DNA of 57,092 bases from a virus. Below the pieces are notes generated by a model. The model worked only from the letters and a program-made list of their open reading frames with translations. It was not told the origin of the DNA and did no database searches. Both the position numbers and the translations under genes were made by a program. Positions within the stretch are counted from its first letter, which is position 1. Each line of letters begins with the position of its first letter. Location: positions 1-57,092 of IMG/VR virus record IMGVR_UViG_3300043446_004177; one strand, 5' to 3'. This document shows positions 23,143-32,800 of the stretch, piece after piece.

Positions 23143-23923
23143 TTACTGATTCCTTTTTCTTTGATGCAGGTGCGCGAAGCGCAGGGATGATGTCCGCAAG
23201 CGGGTTTGTGCCCACAGGGACAGGGATTGGTTCTGAGATACCGAAACGGTTCTTCGACACATTTGCGGCGGTCGCGTAGGTGATCAGGACGCGCGTGCCG
23301 TCCGAGATCGCTTTTTTGCGTTCGCCTTCACCTGTCGTAAATGTTTCGAGTTTCAGGAACCCAACAAGATCGACATCGTCCACATAGGCAGGCATCGACT
23401 TTTCGTGCAGACGCAGTGTGTAACGCATGTAAGCGTCATCATCTGGCGGCTCGATTTTTTGCGTGTCTGCGTGAGCGATGAAAATCGTGTTCATGCCCTT
23501 TTTATCGGCCAACAAACCTGCCGCCTTACGGAGGCGGGCGTGCATTGCCGATACTGCATCGCGGCCTGCGCCGTAGCCGCCGAGAGCTTGCTGGATCCCG
23601 CGCGGGCGCTTGGGGTCCGTCTCGACAACGTTTTGAATGAACATGCGTTCCAATGCCGTCACCGAATCAACGATGAGGGTCTTGTAGTTATGTTCTTCCT
23701 GAAGCAGACCTTTGAGTTGCTCCCAAAGCTCGTCAGGCCCGTTGAGCAACGGGAATGCATCAGGCCGTAGATCCGCAGGGATTGCCTGCAGGCCGTCTTC
23801 GGCGCGAATGACGATTGGCTTAGGGAAAGATGCGGCCAGAGTGGTTTTGCCCATCCCTGAGTCGCCGCAGATCGTAATCAGTACAGGACGATCAACTGGT
23901 TTACTTACACTACTTAAAATGCC
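23135..23923 (-). CDS. Sak4-like RecA-fold ATPase, 262 aa
   Basis: Single-strand annealing/recombination ATPase of the phage Sak4 (Rad51-like) family. Walker A GDSGMGKTT (21-29), Walker B TLIVDSVTALE, then MNTIFIAHAD and a C-terminal beta region. ATG 23923 follows GAGGAG and is preferred to the open frame extending to 24121. First gene of the early minus-strand unit, next to the divergent operator. Confidence 0.9.
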   Translation of the reverse strand, partial: GILSSVSKPVDRPVLITICGDSGMGKTTLAASFPKPIVIRAEDGLQAIPADLRPDAFPLLNGPDELWEQLKGLLQEEHNYKTLIVDSVTALERMFIQNVVETDPKRPRGIQQALGGYGAGRDAVSAMHARLRKAAGLLADKKGMNTIFIAHADTQKIEPPDDDAYMRYTLRLHEKSMPAYVDDVDLVGFLKLETFTTGEGERKKAISDGTRVLITYATAANVSKNRFGISEPIPVPVGTNPLADIIPALRAPASKKKESVNG

Positions 23924-23950
23924 CATTGGCACACTCCTCTTGCTTCGAGG

Positions 23951-24000
23951 CCTTGACACTAACTTGAGGTTTGTGGGAATGTCAACACCGCAATGTTGAC
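23951..24000. promoter_or_regulatory. Divergent control region with inverted-repeat operator
   Basis: GTCAACA-CCGCAA-TGTTGAC (23981-24000) is a perfect 7-bp inverted repeat with a 6-base spacer, and a third half-site TTGACA occurs at 23953. TTGACA boxes point both ways, so the repeat may overlap -35 boxes of promoters for the Sak4 unit (minus) and the HTH/prim-pol unit (plus); the -10 boxes are weak. The neighbouring 68-aa HTH protein is the likely binder. Confidence 0.6.
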
Positions 24001-24014
24001 TGGGGCACAATGAA

Positions 24015-24221
24015 ATGGAAATAGACGAACAGAGACGATCTGAGACGATCGTGGACGATCCTCTGGAAAAAATTAAGAAGGCTCTGGCAGACAGAAATCT
24101 GGCCCGCGTTGCGGCTGCCACGAAGCTTCACGAGAATACCGTACGGGCGATCGCGGCTGGCAAAAACACCAACCCGACACTCGAAACTTTAAATCGCTTA
24201 AACACTTATTTGTTTGGATAA
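24015..24221 (+). CDS. Small XRE-like HTH regulator, 68 aa
   Basis: DPLEKIKKALADRNLARVAA, then the HTH KLHENTVRAIAAGKNTNPTL and ETLNRLNTYLFG, as in Cro/CI-type proteins (scanning helix NTVRAIAAG, closing helix TLETLNRL). It is monodomain, with no cleavage or tetramer domain, so Cro-like. Likely represses the divergent promoters through the inverted repeat upstream. Confidence 0.82.
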   Translation: MEIDEQRRSETIVDDPLEKIKKALADRNLARVAAATKLHENTVRAIAAGKNTNPTLETLNRLNTYLFG

Positions 24222-24224
24222 AAA

Positions 24225-26492
24225 ATGAGCCATAGAGCCTTCTGGGAGGCGGGCTATCGCGTTTTCGGTCTTCATCCAATCAACCCTGACGGGTCGTGCG
24301 GGTGCAACCGTAAGGACTGCGAAGCCGCTGGAAAACATCCGTTAGTGAGCAACTGGACCTCGACCCCGCAATGGTCTGAGGAACAGCTCGAAGTCATGGA
24401 AGAGACGGGCCAGTTTGATTCTGGCTACGGCGTTCTTGTCCGCGGGCTGATTGTGGTCGATGTCGATGCGCGCAATGGTGGTGTCGAATCATATAAGCGG
24501 CTGATTGAAGACGTGCCCGAGATCGCAGGCGCGGGACTGATTGTCGAGACGGGCTCAGGTGGTGGCAGTCGGCATCTATATTTCAAGTGCGACGAGGGGC
24601 TCGCGCTTATTCAGCATCATCCAGACTACCCCGGCATTGATTTCAAATCGTCAGGCTTCGTGGTCGGCCCGAACTCAAAGCATGTGTCAGGCAACACTTA
24701 CAAGATCCTGACGGGCTCGCCTGCAGATATCGATCGCGCACCAGAAGTCATGATCACGGGTCTGTCGAAGCCGCAACGGTATCGAGCAGACATTGATGGC
24801 GCGACGGTGGACGTTTCCCACAGCGATATCGAAGACATGCTGTCTTATATGAACCCAGACGTCGAGCATGAGATCTGGATCCGCACAGGAATGGCGATAC
24901 ATCATGCAACGATGGGTACGGGTTTTGATGTATGGGACAAGTGGTCTGCCAAAGGCAACAAATACCCGTCGCGCGACACGCTTTCCAAACGGTGGCACAG
25001 TTTCGGCAAAAGCATTAATCCTGTCACACTAGGCACCTTGATCCACTACGCCGAGCAGGCGGGTTGGAAGCAGCCCGTCACGTTTGAGCCGAATGAGCTT
25101 ATTGAAGATGACGTGATTTCATCGGGCAGCAATGACATCAATGTTTCAGGGATCGACCTGACAAGGCCGCCGGGGCTAGTTGGCATTGTCTCAGAGTGGA
25201 TCCACGATCAGTGCCGCTATGTGCGCGAGCACCTTGCTGTCGCAACTGCGCTCAATGTGATGGGCAATATTGCAGGCCTGCGCTATGCCGACGAGCTTGG
25301 CGACGTAACCACAAACATGTTTGCCTTCTGCGTGGCCGATTCTGGCACTGGCAAAGAAAGCATTCAGCAGGGCTCTATACTTCTGCACAAAGCCGCGGGC
25401 ATCAACAAGGCTGTCTATTCGACCATCAAGTCGGAACAAGAAGTCATTAGGAACCTGACGCGCCATCAGGCGGCGTTTTATATGATCGACGAGGTTGGCA
25501 TCTTGCTGACCAAGATCAAGAACGCGCAGACCCGCGGCGGCGCATCATACCTTGAAGGCGTGATCGGCGTCCTTATGTCGGCTTACTCAAAGGCCAATGG
25601 GTACATGCCGCTTTCGGGCGACGTTCGTGAAGACGTTCGCAAAGGCCTGTTGCAGGAGCTTTCACAGGTCACGCGCCGCCTTGAAGACGCAGAAACGCCA
25701 CGGGACAAGGAGCGGAAGGCGCAGATCGAAGCCGCCCTGATCTCTCTTGATGATGGTCTTGAGAACCCGTTCTTGTCTTTGATCGGGTACACAACGCCAG
25801 TTACATTCAATGACCTTGTGACATACGAGACCGCGGCAAACGGGTTTGTCGGAAGATCTTTGATTTTTAATGAGAAGAACCCTGTCCCCTTGGAAAAGAA
25901 GGGGTTTAAGAGACGCAAGATGCCCAAGGAGCTTAAGGCGACCATACAGCAGCTTTATTCAGCGGGGCACTTTGACACGACATCTGATCGGGTCGAGAAC
26001 CGCGGCGAGCGAATCACCATCCCAACAAGCGACGATGCAGCCATTATGCTCGATGCGGCCATGGATATCTTGCACGGCCTCGCAGAAGATCATGCGGAAA
26101 AGTCGGGCCTGTCTTCGCTTTTTCTTCGCGCCAAGGAGCAGGTCGCCAAGATTTCGTTTATATTGGCGGTACCGTCAGGGCTTAGGACAGTTGAGCATGT
26201 GCGGTGGGCCTACGCATTGGTGAAGCATGATGTTGAGGAAAAGGTCCGACTTGTGATCGGCAACGACCGCCAGAAGGACAACCCGAAAGAGGCTTTGGTT
26301 AACAAAGTTAAAAGCGCGATTGATAGCAAAGAAGGCGAGACGCTTGGTGTGATCATCAACAAGCTTCGCAAGTTTAAGAAGGAAGACATTGAGAGATGTC
26401 TTGAAGAATTGATTAAAGCAGATCAAGCAATCCTTGAGGAAAGTATACACCCCCGCAAACGCATCACAGTGAAAAGGTATAAACTCAAATGA
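24225..26492 (+). CDS. Bifunctional primase-polymerase and helicase, 755 aa
   Basis: Main replication enzyme. N-terminal prim-pol domain: CGCNRKDCEAAGKHP (N-terminal cysteines), catalytic VVDVD (D79, D81), SGGGSRHLYF (H117) and GIDFKS (D139). A PriCT-2-like segment follows (DIEDMLSYMNPDVEHEIWIR, about 198-290). The C-terminal helicase part has Walker A DSGTGKES near residue 372 and Walker B FYMIDEVG near 418, as in DUF3987-type helicases. It may prime, extend and unwind DNA alone, as no other DNA polymerase is present. SD GGATAA. Confidence 0.92.
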   Translation: MSHRAFWEAGYRVFGLHPINPDGSCGCNRKDCEAAGKHPLVSNWTSTPQWSEEQLEVMEETGQFDSGYGVLVRGLIVVDVDARNGGVESYKRLIEDVPEIAGAGLIVETGSGGGSRHLYFKCDEGLALIQHHPDYPGIDFKSSGFVVGPNSKHVSGNTYKILTGSPADIDRAPEVMITGLSKPQRYRADIDGATVDVSHSDIEDMLSYMNPDVEHEIWIRTGMAIHHATMGTGFDVWDKWSAKGNKYPSRDTLSKRWHSFGKSINPVTLGTLIHYAEQAGWKQPVTFEPNELIEDDVISSGSNDINVSGIDLTRPPGLVGIVSEWIHDQCRYVREHLAVATALNVMGNIAGLRYADELGDVTTNMFAFCVADSGTGKESIQQGSILLHKAAGINKAVYSTIKSEQEVIRNLTRHQAAFYMIDEVGILLTKIKNAQTRGGASYLEGVIGVLMSAYSKANGYMPLSGDVREDVRKGLLQELSQVTRRLEDAETPRDKERKAQIEAALISLDDGLENPFLSLIGYTTPVTFNDLVTYETAANGFVGRSLIFNEKNPVPLEKKGFKRRKMPKELKATIQQLYSAGHFDTTSDRVENRGERITIPTSDDAAIMLDAAMDILHGLAEDHAEKSGLSSLFLRAKEQVAKISFILAVPSGLRTVEHVRWAYALVKHDVEEKVRLVIGNDRQKDNPKEALVNKVKSAIDSKEGETLGVIINKLRKFKKEDIERCLEELIKADQAILEESIHPRKRITVKRYKLK

Positions 26493-26758
26493 AAAAGATG
26501 ACCATCAAAACAAAAGAAAAAATTTTTGGTGAAACATTTGAAAATCTTTCAAAAGCAATGTTGAACGTTCTTGAAGAATTTTCAGATTATTCTCAAAGAG
26601 AAGTCTTTGATGAAGCTTTGTTAGCTCTTGTTATGTTTGCAACTCATTCATCTGTGAAGATGGGTATTTCAGAGTTGGAAATGCATGAGATGATCAATGA
26701 AATGACAACTGCCGTTCATGCTAAAATGAAGGCAGAAGGAATATTCTATGACGCTTGA
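26489..26758 (+). CDS. Hypothetical acidic helical protein, 89 aa
   Basis: MKKMTIKTKEKIFGETFENL, then helices rich in Met and Glu. ATGA overlap with the prim-pol gene. The codons are more AT-rich than those of prim-pol, as in all the genes to 27861, suggesting an accessory stretch. Not recognised. Confidence 0.7.
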   Translation: MKKMTIKTKEKIFGETFENLSKAMLNVLEEFSDYSQREVFDEALLALVMFATHSSVKMGISELEMHEMINEMTTAVHAKMKAEGIFYDA

Positions 26759-26939
26759 AGAAGAAGTAGAATACTACCGTTTTGTTTTCTCTTGGATGCT
26801 TTGTAGGCTTCAAAAAAATAAAACCGTTTATGCAATATCAAGAGATGTATTGAGAAAAGATTTCAATAGTGGTTGGTCGCAAAAGCAACGGCAAGAAATA
26901 ATCAAACAAGCAATGCAAATTATTAAAGAAGAGGATTAA
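26748..26939 (+). CDS. Hypothetical protein, 63 aa
   Basis: MTLEEEVEYYRFVFSWMLCR and a basic C-terminal half. Overlaps the preceding gene by 11 bases. AT-rich; helical. No family recognised. Confidence 0.65.
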   Translation: MTLEEEVEYYRFVFSWMLCRLQKNKTVYAISRDVLRKDFNSGWSQKQRQEIIKQAMQIIKEED

Positions 26940-26943
26940 TGAA

Positions 26944-27321
26944 ATGCTTACACAATACGAAAGATCAGAAGCGCGATTTGAGCATCGCGAAACAAAAGTA
27001 TCTCGTTTATTAAAAGAGCTTGAGGGAGAAATTGTAAACATGGTGCCATGGCGGCATTACGGTGCGCTTCTTAATTGCCTTCGCGAAACGCATCGTACAT
27101 TGCTACACACAAAAGACATAGTGGCAAAAAACGATGCTGAATTATACAAACAAGTCATTATGGTATTGGAAATTGTGGACGCCCATCTTTACGAGCCGCG
27201 AATCACTAATGTTAAAGATATTAATGAGCACAACAAAACATTTGAAATGCCGCCTCTATCGCCATTGCCCGTCAAGCCTAAAAAAAGTAGGGCAAAAATA
27301 GTAAAACGAAGGAAAAAATGA
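26944..27321 (+). CDS. Hypothetical protein, 125 aa
   Basis: MLTQYERSEARFEHRETKVS, central helices, then a proline-rich basic tail (MPPLSPLPVKPKKSRAKIVK). The tail suggests nucleic-acid contact. GAGGAT upstream is the probable SD. Unrecognised. Confidence 0.68.
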   Translation: MLTQYERSEARFEHRETKVSRLLKELEGEIVNMVPWRHYGALLNCLRETHRTLLHTKDIVAKNDAELYKQVIMVLEIVDAHLYEPRITNVKDINEHNKTFEMPPLSPLPVKPKKSRAKIVKRRKK

Positions 27322-27524
27322 TATATTTGATCCTTGGCCGACCTAGAAATTACAAGAAGGGCAAGGAAATAGTTGTCGATGAATGCGACAGCTTAGAAGC
27401 CGCACGGCTTGAAGTTTATAAATTGAGTGGCGAAATGCCATCATGGATGTTTTGGATAGATGAAAGAGATGAAGATGAAAAAGTACAACCGTATATTTGT
27501 GCCGAACCCAAACCACAGATTTGA
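27318..27524 (+). CDS. Hypothetical protein, 68 aa
   Basis: MIYLILGRPRNYKKGKEIVV, alternating beta and helix, with a C-terminal WIDERDEDEK. ATGA overlap with the previous gene. Its 3' end overlaps the next gene in another frame by about 50 bases. Confidence 0.65.
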   Translation: MIYLILGRPRNYKKGKEIVVDECDSLEAARLEVYKLSGEMPSWMFWIDERDEDEKVQPYICAEPKPQI

Positions 27525-27861
27525 TACAGACAGTCTAAGAGAAATTGGTAAAGAAATAGTTTATGTATGCGATCGCCCTATGTTTGATAATCTTATGGGC
27601 GATGAATACATTGCGGATTTTGAACATCGCATTGCAAAAAGGATGGAAGATTTTGATCCAAATGAAGATGCTATCGCTTATTACGGCGATAGCATGATTT
27701 TTGCGATTATGATTATGTGGGTCACCGAAAATTACGGAGACTTTGACCTTGCTCGGTTTTCAACCAAAGAAGGCAAATACATGATCAGACGTATGTCTTT
27801 TGAAAATTTTACTGAACCAACTGTTCAGCCTCTACCTGAGAAATTTGCTGCTGGGCGGTAG
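27475..27861 (+). CDS. Conserved phage protein, 128 aa (NHRFD...GD type)
   Basis: KKYNRIFVPNPNHRFDTDSL, VYVCDRPMFDNL and DFDPNEDAIAYYGDSMIFAI. The order N.HR.D..., a YD.. D..L/I.GD..LI segment and a terminal R/W-rich strand is that of a small phage family common near replication genes. ATG 27475 or one of two ATGs just upstream may be used. Its 3' end overlaps the convergent 62-aa gene by 53 bases. Confidence 0.7.
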   Translation: MKKYNRIFVPNPNHRFDTDSLREIGKEIVYVCDRPMFDNLMGDEYIADFEHRIAKRMEDFDPNEDAIAYYGDSMIFAIMIMWVTENYGDFDLARFSTKEGKYMIRRMSFENFTEPTVQPLPEKFAAGR

Positions 27862-27997
27862 CCACTTGGGGCGCTGCCTGCTGACGAATTTCTTCAATCA
27901 AAGACGCAACATCTGAAAAAGCGCCGCGGCTCAAGTGGGCAAGAATATTGTTTACTTGGGCTACGGTTAATTTAAGATCAATAGAAATGTTGTCCAT
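27809..27997 (-). CDS. Hypothetical Gln-rich helical protein, 62 aa
   Basis: MDNISIDLKLTVAQVNNILA and LSRGAFSDVASLIEEIRQQA, then a Gln-rich tail. The first half (VAQVN.IL..L..G.F..VA.LI..I..QA) recalls small phage proteins following ejection genes. Last gene of the late unit, convergent with and overlapping the plus-strand unit. Confidence 0.72.
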   Translation of the reverse strand: MDNISIDLKLTVAQVNNILAHLSRGAFSDVASLIEEIRQQAAPQVATAQQQISQVEAEQLVQ

Positions 27998-27998
27998 T

Positions 27999-29843
27999 TC
28001 AAATCCCTCTATTTGCTATGGCAAGTGCCTTGGCGACGGTAGTGTCATCAAGGTTGAGCAAAGAAGATGTTTCTTTGCCTTGTTCTTTTTTAATCTTATC
28101 GACAAGATTTATCAACTTATCTGCCTTTGATTTTGAGTTTTCCTCAACCTTACCGCCAGTAGCATATGCGGGTTTATAGCCACCATAAAGCTCTTCATAA
28201 GCGCGGTTGAGATTTTGTTCAAAGGGAGACAGTGCACGCGTGGCATATCCTGCGCCTGTAGCTCCTACTGATGCTGCCTTTCCAACAGGAGAACCCGCCA
28301 AACGGCCTGCGCCATATGCTGTAGCGCCCATCAAGCGGGGCGATTGGAAAGCCGCCTGCGCGCTAAGAAGACCAATGTGTTTGAGAGCAGACGCTGGGTC
28401 ACCCATCGCTAGGCTTGTGCCTGCGTTGTAAAGATGAAAAGCGCCGCCTCCACCTTCAAGTATTTTCCCAACAGTTCCAGATGAGATAGCATCGTGCAAA
28501 GCGGCCCCTGCAGCCATATAAGGAACGCGCGGATCAACTTTACCAATGGCATTAATTACATTATTTCCCATAGGCGTTTTTAAATTGCGAATTGTTCTTT
28601 GAAGTTGAGCATTCGCTGTAGCTTTGTTAATTCCAAGCGTGCCAGAAATATTTTTCATGCTATCTTGGATGGCGCGATAATCGTCCATCATCTGAGAATA
28701 TTCAGGAGATACATCGCTTATTGCTTGTTTTGTTCCATGATAAAGCTCCCACAAAGCTGCAGATGTGCGTGGGTTATTTGTTGCTTGGGCAGCGGCACCA
28801 ATATCCTGTTTGAGCTTATCAAGGCTCTCAATCCCACGTTCTGGGTTGCCAGAGGGCAAAACGCTTCTGCGATAAAGATCGTTTTCCCATTTTATCAATG
28901 CTTTATGAGCATCATCACTGATTTCATTTGATCCTAGCTCACTTAATTTTGCTTTTGCAGAACTAAGTGAATCATAAATCGGTTGTAACGAAGCATCCTG
29001 TTGAAGAGCTGCAAAGTTTTCTTTTTTCTTAGCAGCCCAAGCTGTAATTTCATCATCTTTAATTTTTCTAAATGCATTGCTCATAGCATTGGCAAATTCA
29101 TTTGTGTCGCCCTCGCCTCTAGCAAAGACGTTAAATGCATTGCGGATCATCGGATCTTGAGAAGCGCCAGCTTGAAAAGCGCGTTCATAAGCAGATGGAG
29201 CAACTCCTGTTCCAAGAGAAACGGCTCCTTTTGTCCCTATTTTCCCGACATTGCCAATGGTTTTAGCGACACCGAGTGCCGCCTGCGTAGGATCCATAAG
29301 TGTGCCAGCCGTGCTGCCGATTTTTGAAGCCATTGATGCAAGGCGTCCAGCTTTGCTTGCTGTGCCTAAAGCTTTGGCACCCATACCAACTGCTCCAGCG
29401 CCTGCTGTGACAGGTATTGATCCAATAGAAAGAATAGATGCGGGATCATCATAAAGCGTGCGATAAAATTCTTCCTTTGAAGTAAAAGGTTTTACCAAAG
29501 CATTCAAAGCCGCTTCATCAGTTTCTTTTTGCTCAGGTGCCTGTTCGTATCCTAAAGCGCCTTTTGCTTTTGAATAAATGCCAGTTCCAATTGTGCCAAT
29601 GCCTTCAGCCGTCTCGCCCCAATTCCAAGGCGCAATGGCATGAAGAGTGCCCGCTACGTTTTCATAAGCACTCTTTGGCAAATTGGATGCAACGCCTTTC
29701 CAATACTCCCCACGTTCCATTTGTGCAGGATCTTTTGGCGCAGAAGGCTGCGTCGTTTGGTAGGCCGCATAGGGATCATATTGAGAAGGCGTCTCAAGGT
29801 TTACACCTTCTGTGGGCGCTGCGGGTGCAGGTACGTCAGCCAT
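27999..29843 (-). CDS. Putative internal/ejection protein, 614 aa
   Basis: Proline-rich start (MADVPAPAAPTEGVN), glycine/alanine-rich hydrophobic stretches (IPVTAGAGAVGMGAKALGTA), a coiled-coil middle and several hydrophobic segments (AGAALHDAISSGTVGK). It ends with YATGGKV and a helical tail. Composition and position next to the 1182-aa transglycosylase protein fit P22-like ejection proteins that pass into the cell envelope with DNA. No catalytic motif seen. Confidence 0.68.
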   Translation of the reverse strand: MADVPAPAAPTEGVNLETPSQYDPYAAYQTTQPSAPKDPAQMERGEYWKGVASNLPKSAYENVAGTLHAIAPWNWGETAEGIGTIGTGIYSKAKGALGYEQAPEQKETDEAALNALVKPFTSKEEFYRTLYDDPASILSIGSIPVTAGAGAVGMGAKALGTASKAGRLASMASKIGSTAGTLMDPTQAALGVAKTIGNVGKIGTKGAVSLGTGVAPSAYERAFQAGASQDPMIRNAFNVFARGEGDTNEFANAMSNAFRKIKDDEITAWAAKKKENFAALQQDASLQPIYDSLSSAKAKLSELGSNEISDDAHKALIKWENDLYRRSVLPSGNPERGIESLDKLKQDIGAAAQATNNPRTSAALWELYHGTKQAISDVSPEYSQMMDDYRAIQDSMKNISGTLGINKATANAQLQRTIRNLKTPMGNNVINAIGKVDPRVPYMAAGAALHDAISSGTVGKILEGGGGAFHLYNAGTSLAMGDPASALKHIGLLSAQAAFQSPRLMGATAYGAGRLAGSPVGKAASVGATGAGYATRALSPFEQNLNRAYEELYGGYKPAYATGGKVEENSKSKADKLINLVDKIKKEQGKETSSLLNLDDTTVAKALAIANRGI

Positions 29844-29852
29844 GTGTAAACC

Positions 29853-32800
29853 TCATTGAGCAGGGACTTCGCCAATTTGACCCTTTTTGGGGCCATCAGG
29901 AATGATGAATTTAGTACGCGGTGGCAATCTTTTAACAGCTTGCAACCGCTCGGCAGGCGTTGAGCCTTCAATTGTAATAGCCTCTTGAGCTCTTTTGCCC
30001 TCTTGAGAGCCAGTTGTAACAGCGCGACCTGCTTCGGTAGAGCCAGCGAAAGGTTCTGTCTCTTCGTAAGCTTTCTTGCGATAGTCTTCATATTTGTTGT
30101 TGCGCGTAAACTGATTGATGTAACCAGTGATGTTTTTAGGCTGACCCGCATCATCCCATGTACGATACATGTCATTTGAGAAATCTGCAGCAGCCATACG
30201 ATTTGTGATGTTCTTATAAAGAGCATCTGGATTATCAGATGGTTTTGGAGCAACAATCATTGCATCACGCAAAGATGCAGCTGGGGCACCTTCAGCCATG
30301 CTATTTGCAGTTTTGATAGCAATATCCGTGGCAAGTTTATATGCCGCATCAAAACCAGCAGACTCTGCAGAGAAATTATCAATCCCCATTTTTTGAAGGA
30401 AGCTAGAAAGATTAGCCAACGACTCAGAAGCGCCTGCACCACCGCCTTGGTATTTTTGATAAATGTGAGCAAGCTCTGCAAGTTGCGGACGGCTAACTGC
30501 ATAGTCAGCCATAAATTTGGATGCCTTAGTATTAAAATCCTTATAGTTATCAATTATTGGCTGAAGGTAAGCCGATTGAGAAAGGATCACAGGAACGCCA
30601 TTAACGTCTCCACCGCCCTTACGAACAATTTCAAGATATTTATCCCCGGGCACTTCTATAGGAGTGCCGTCAAGAGAATAGACCGTTTTTGTTTGACCTG
30701 CGATTTTTGCTGTTTCTGCTTCCTTCTCAAGAGGAAGTTTTGCATAGCTTTCGCGCAACTTCATTCCTTGATCGCGATACGTCACAGCCTGCGCGCGCAT
30801 CATGTTTGCCTGCTGAATTTTTGTTTCAGCAGCGCGAATGTATTCAGGAATACCGCTTGCAGTCCATTTGTGCGCTTCTTCTTCTAAAGCCAAAGCCTGT
30901 TTGTTAGACTCTTCGGCTAAACCAAAATATTTTTGAACATCAGGATGCGCTTCAGCGGCCGCATAAATTTGGTCAGCCTTATCCATACCCATTGGCTGGC
31001 CTTCTTTAGGCGTTGCGGGAGGCACGGGAGCCCCAACATCAGTTGCTGTTTTTGGGGCAGCGCCGCCTTCTTGCGGAGCCGCTTGTGCCATAGCTGCAGG
31101 AGGAGCAATTCCGCCTTGTGGTGCGGGAGCGCCTGCAGGAGCACCAGCGATGCCTCCTGCTGCGGGAGCGCCGCCTGCAATGCCGCCTGCCGCAGGAGGA
31201 GCAAAGCCTTCTCCGCCTGAACCTGCCATCCCAACAAAGCTTGGCGGCAGACCCATCTCAACAGCGGCTTGAGCTCGCTCTTGCGGGCTGACAACGCGGT
31301 TATTCCACGCATCAAAGAAATTACCACCGGGGACAGGTGAGAACCGTTGCGCCATGAGGCCCATGGTATTCTTCATAGCTTCAGACTGACGCAGAGCGAT
31401 TTCAGACTGTTGAGCGCGCAGGCCAGCATATGTCTTTGCGCCGCCGCCAATACCAGCAAGCAAAGCGCCGCCAAGGAACGGGCTCTTTGACTCTGCCATG
31501 CTGCCAAGGCCTGCAAGAACCGAAAGAAGGATATCGGTGCTATCAGGTTTGCCAACATTAAATGTTGGGCTCATGGGCGATGATTGTGCTTCGCTAGAAC
31601 CGAAAGCGGGAATGTCTGCTTGCTTTTGCAAATTACGCGCAGCAGTCCACGGCCCCCAACCATGCTCGGCCGCATATTTGGTTGACCAATCAATAGCAGC
31701 CTTTTGGTTTGCAGGATCGCGAGCGTCTAAACCTGTCTGTTTTGTAAACTCATCACCAAGGCCGGGGCGCGGATATTTTTGCGATTGGTCACCATAATGA
31801 AGTTGCGCGATGCCAAATGAAGATCCTTCGTCGCCAACGGCGCGCGGATTAAACCCGCTCTCACCATGAAACACTTTAGCTGCAAAGTTGGGGTCAATAC
31901 CCGCGCGTTTTGCAGATTCCATCGTGTAATTGCGCCAGAAATCTGGACTTGATTCATCAAGAGGACCACCGTCTTCCTTGTGAATACGCCCGCCATTTTT
32001 CATAAACATCATGGCAAACTTAGCGATGTTGGCAAGGTCACTCATACCGCTTCCGCCTTGGCTTGGCGGAGCACCCGCTACAGCAAGCTGATGCGTATCT
32101 TTTTCTGTCGGAATATCTAGCTTTGTTTTGCTTTCAGCCTCATCATCACCATAAGGCATACCGCCATCGGCAAAGCCTTTTGATTTTAGCCAATCATAAT
32201 CTTTATAAAGGCTCATTCCTGTTTTTGCGAGACTGCCAAGTTGGCTCAATTCGCTTTCTGGAAGATCAGGTGCAGCGCCGGGCGTCATTAATTTGCCAAC
32301 TTGAATGTTGGACTCAGGGACATATCCAATGCCGCCATATGGCATACCGCCTGCCGCAAAACCCATTCCTGTATGCTCAGGATGCACAGCGCCGCCTTCA
32401 GAAGTTGCCTTGTTATAGTCAACAGTCTTATAGCCCGCGGCAATGCCAACGGCTTCTGGATGCTTCTTTTCAACTTCGTCAGCCATAAAGCCGATATGGG
32501 TCTGCTCGTTTGGGTCGCCTTTGTATTTAAATTTATAGATTGGCAGACCTTCATCGCTTTCGCCGATACGCTTAATGTCTTCCTTAAGACGGCGATCAGA
32601 GAAGAACGGCATAGGTTGCGTTGTAGTCGTAGTTGAACCAGAAAGAGCGCCTGTGCCCATCGCAATATTTGCGAGAAATTGGGCAATCTGGAATGGATAT
32701 GCCTGTTGTTGCAAAAATTGATTGTAAAGAGCTGTTTTGCCAGCCTGTTCGGTTTGCTGACCAAGCGTCCCCGCGCCAAGCTGTGCCTGCGCGCCTTGAA

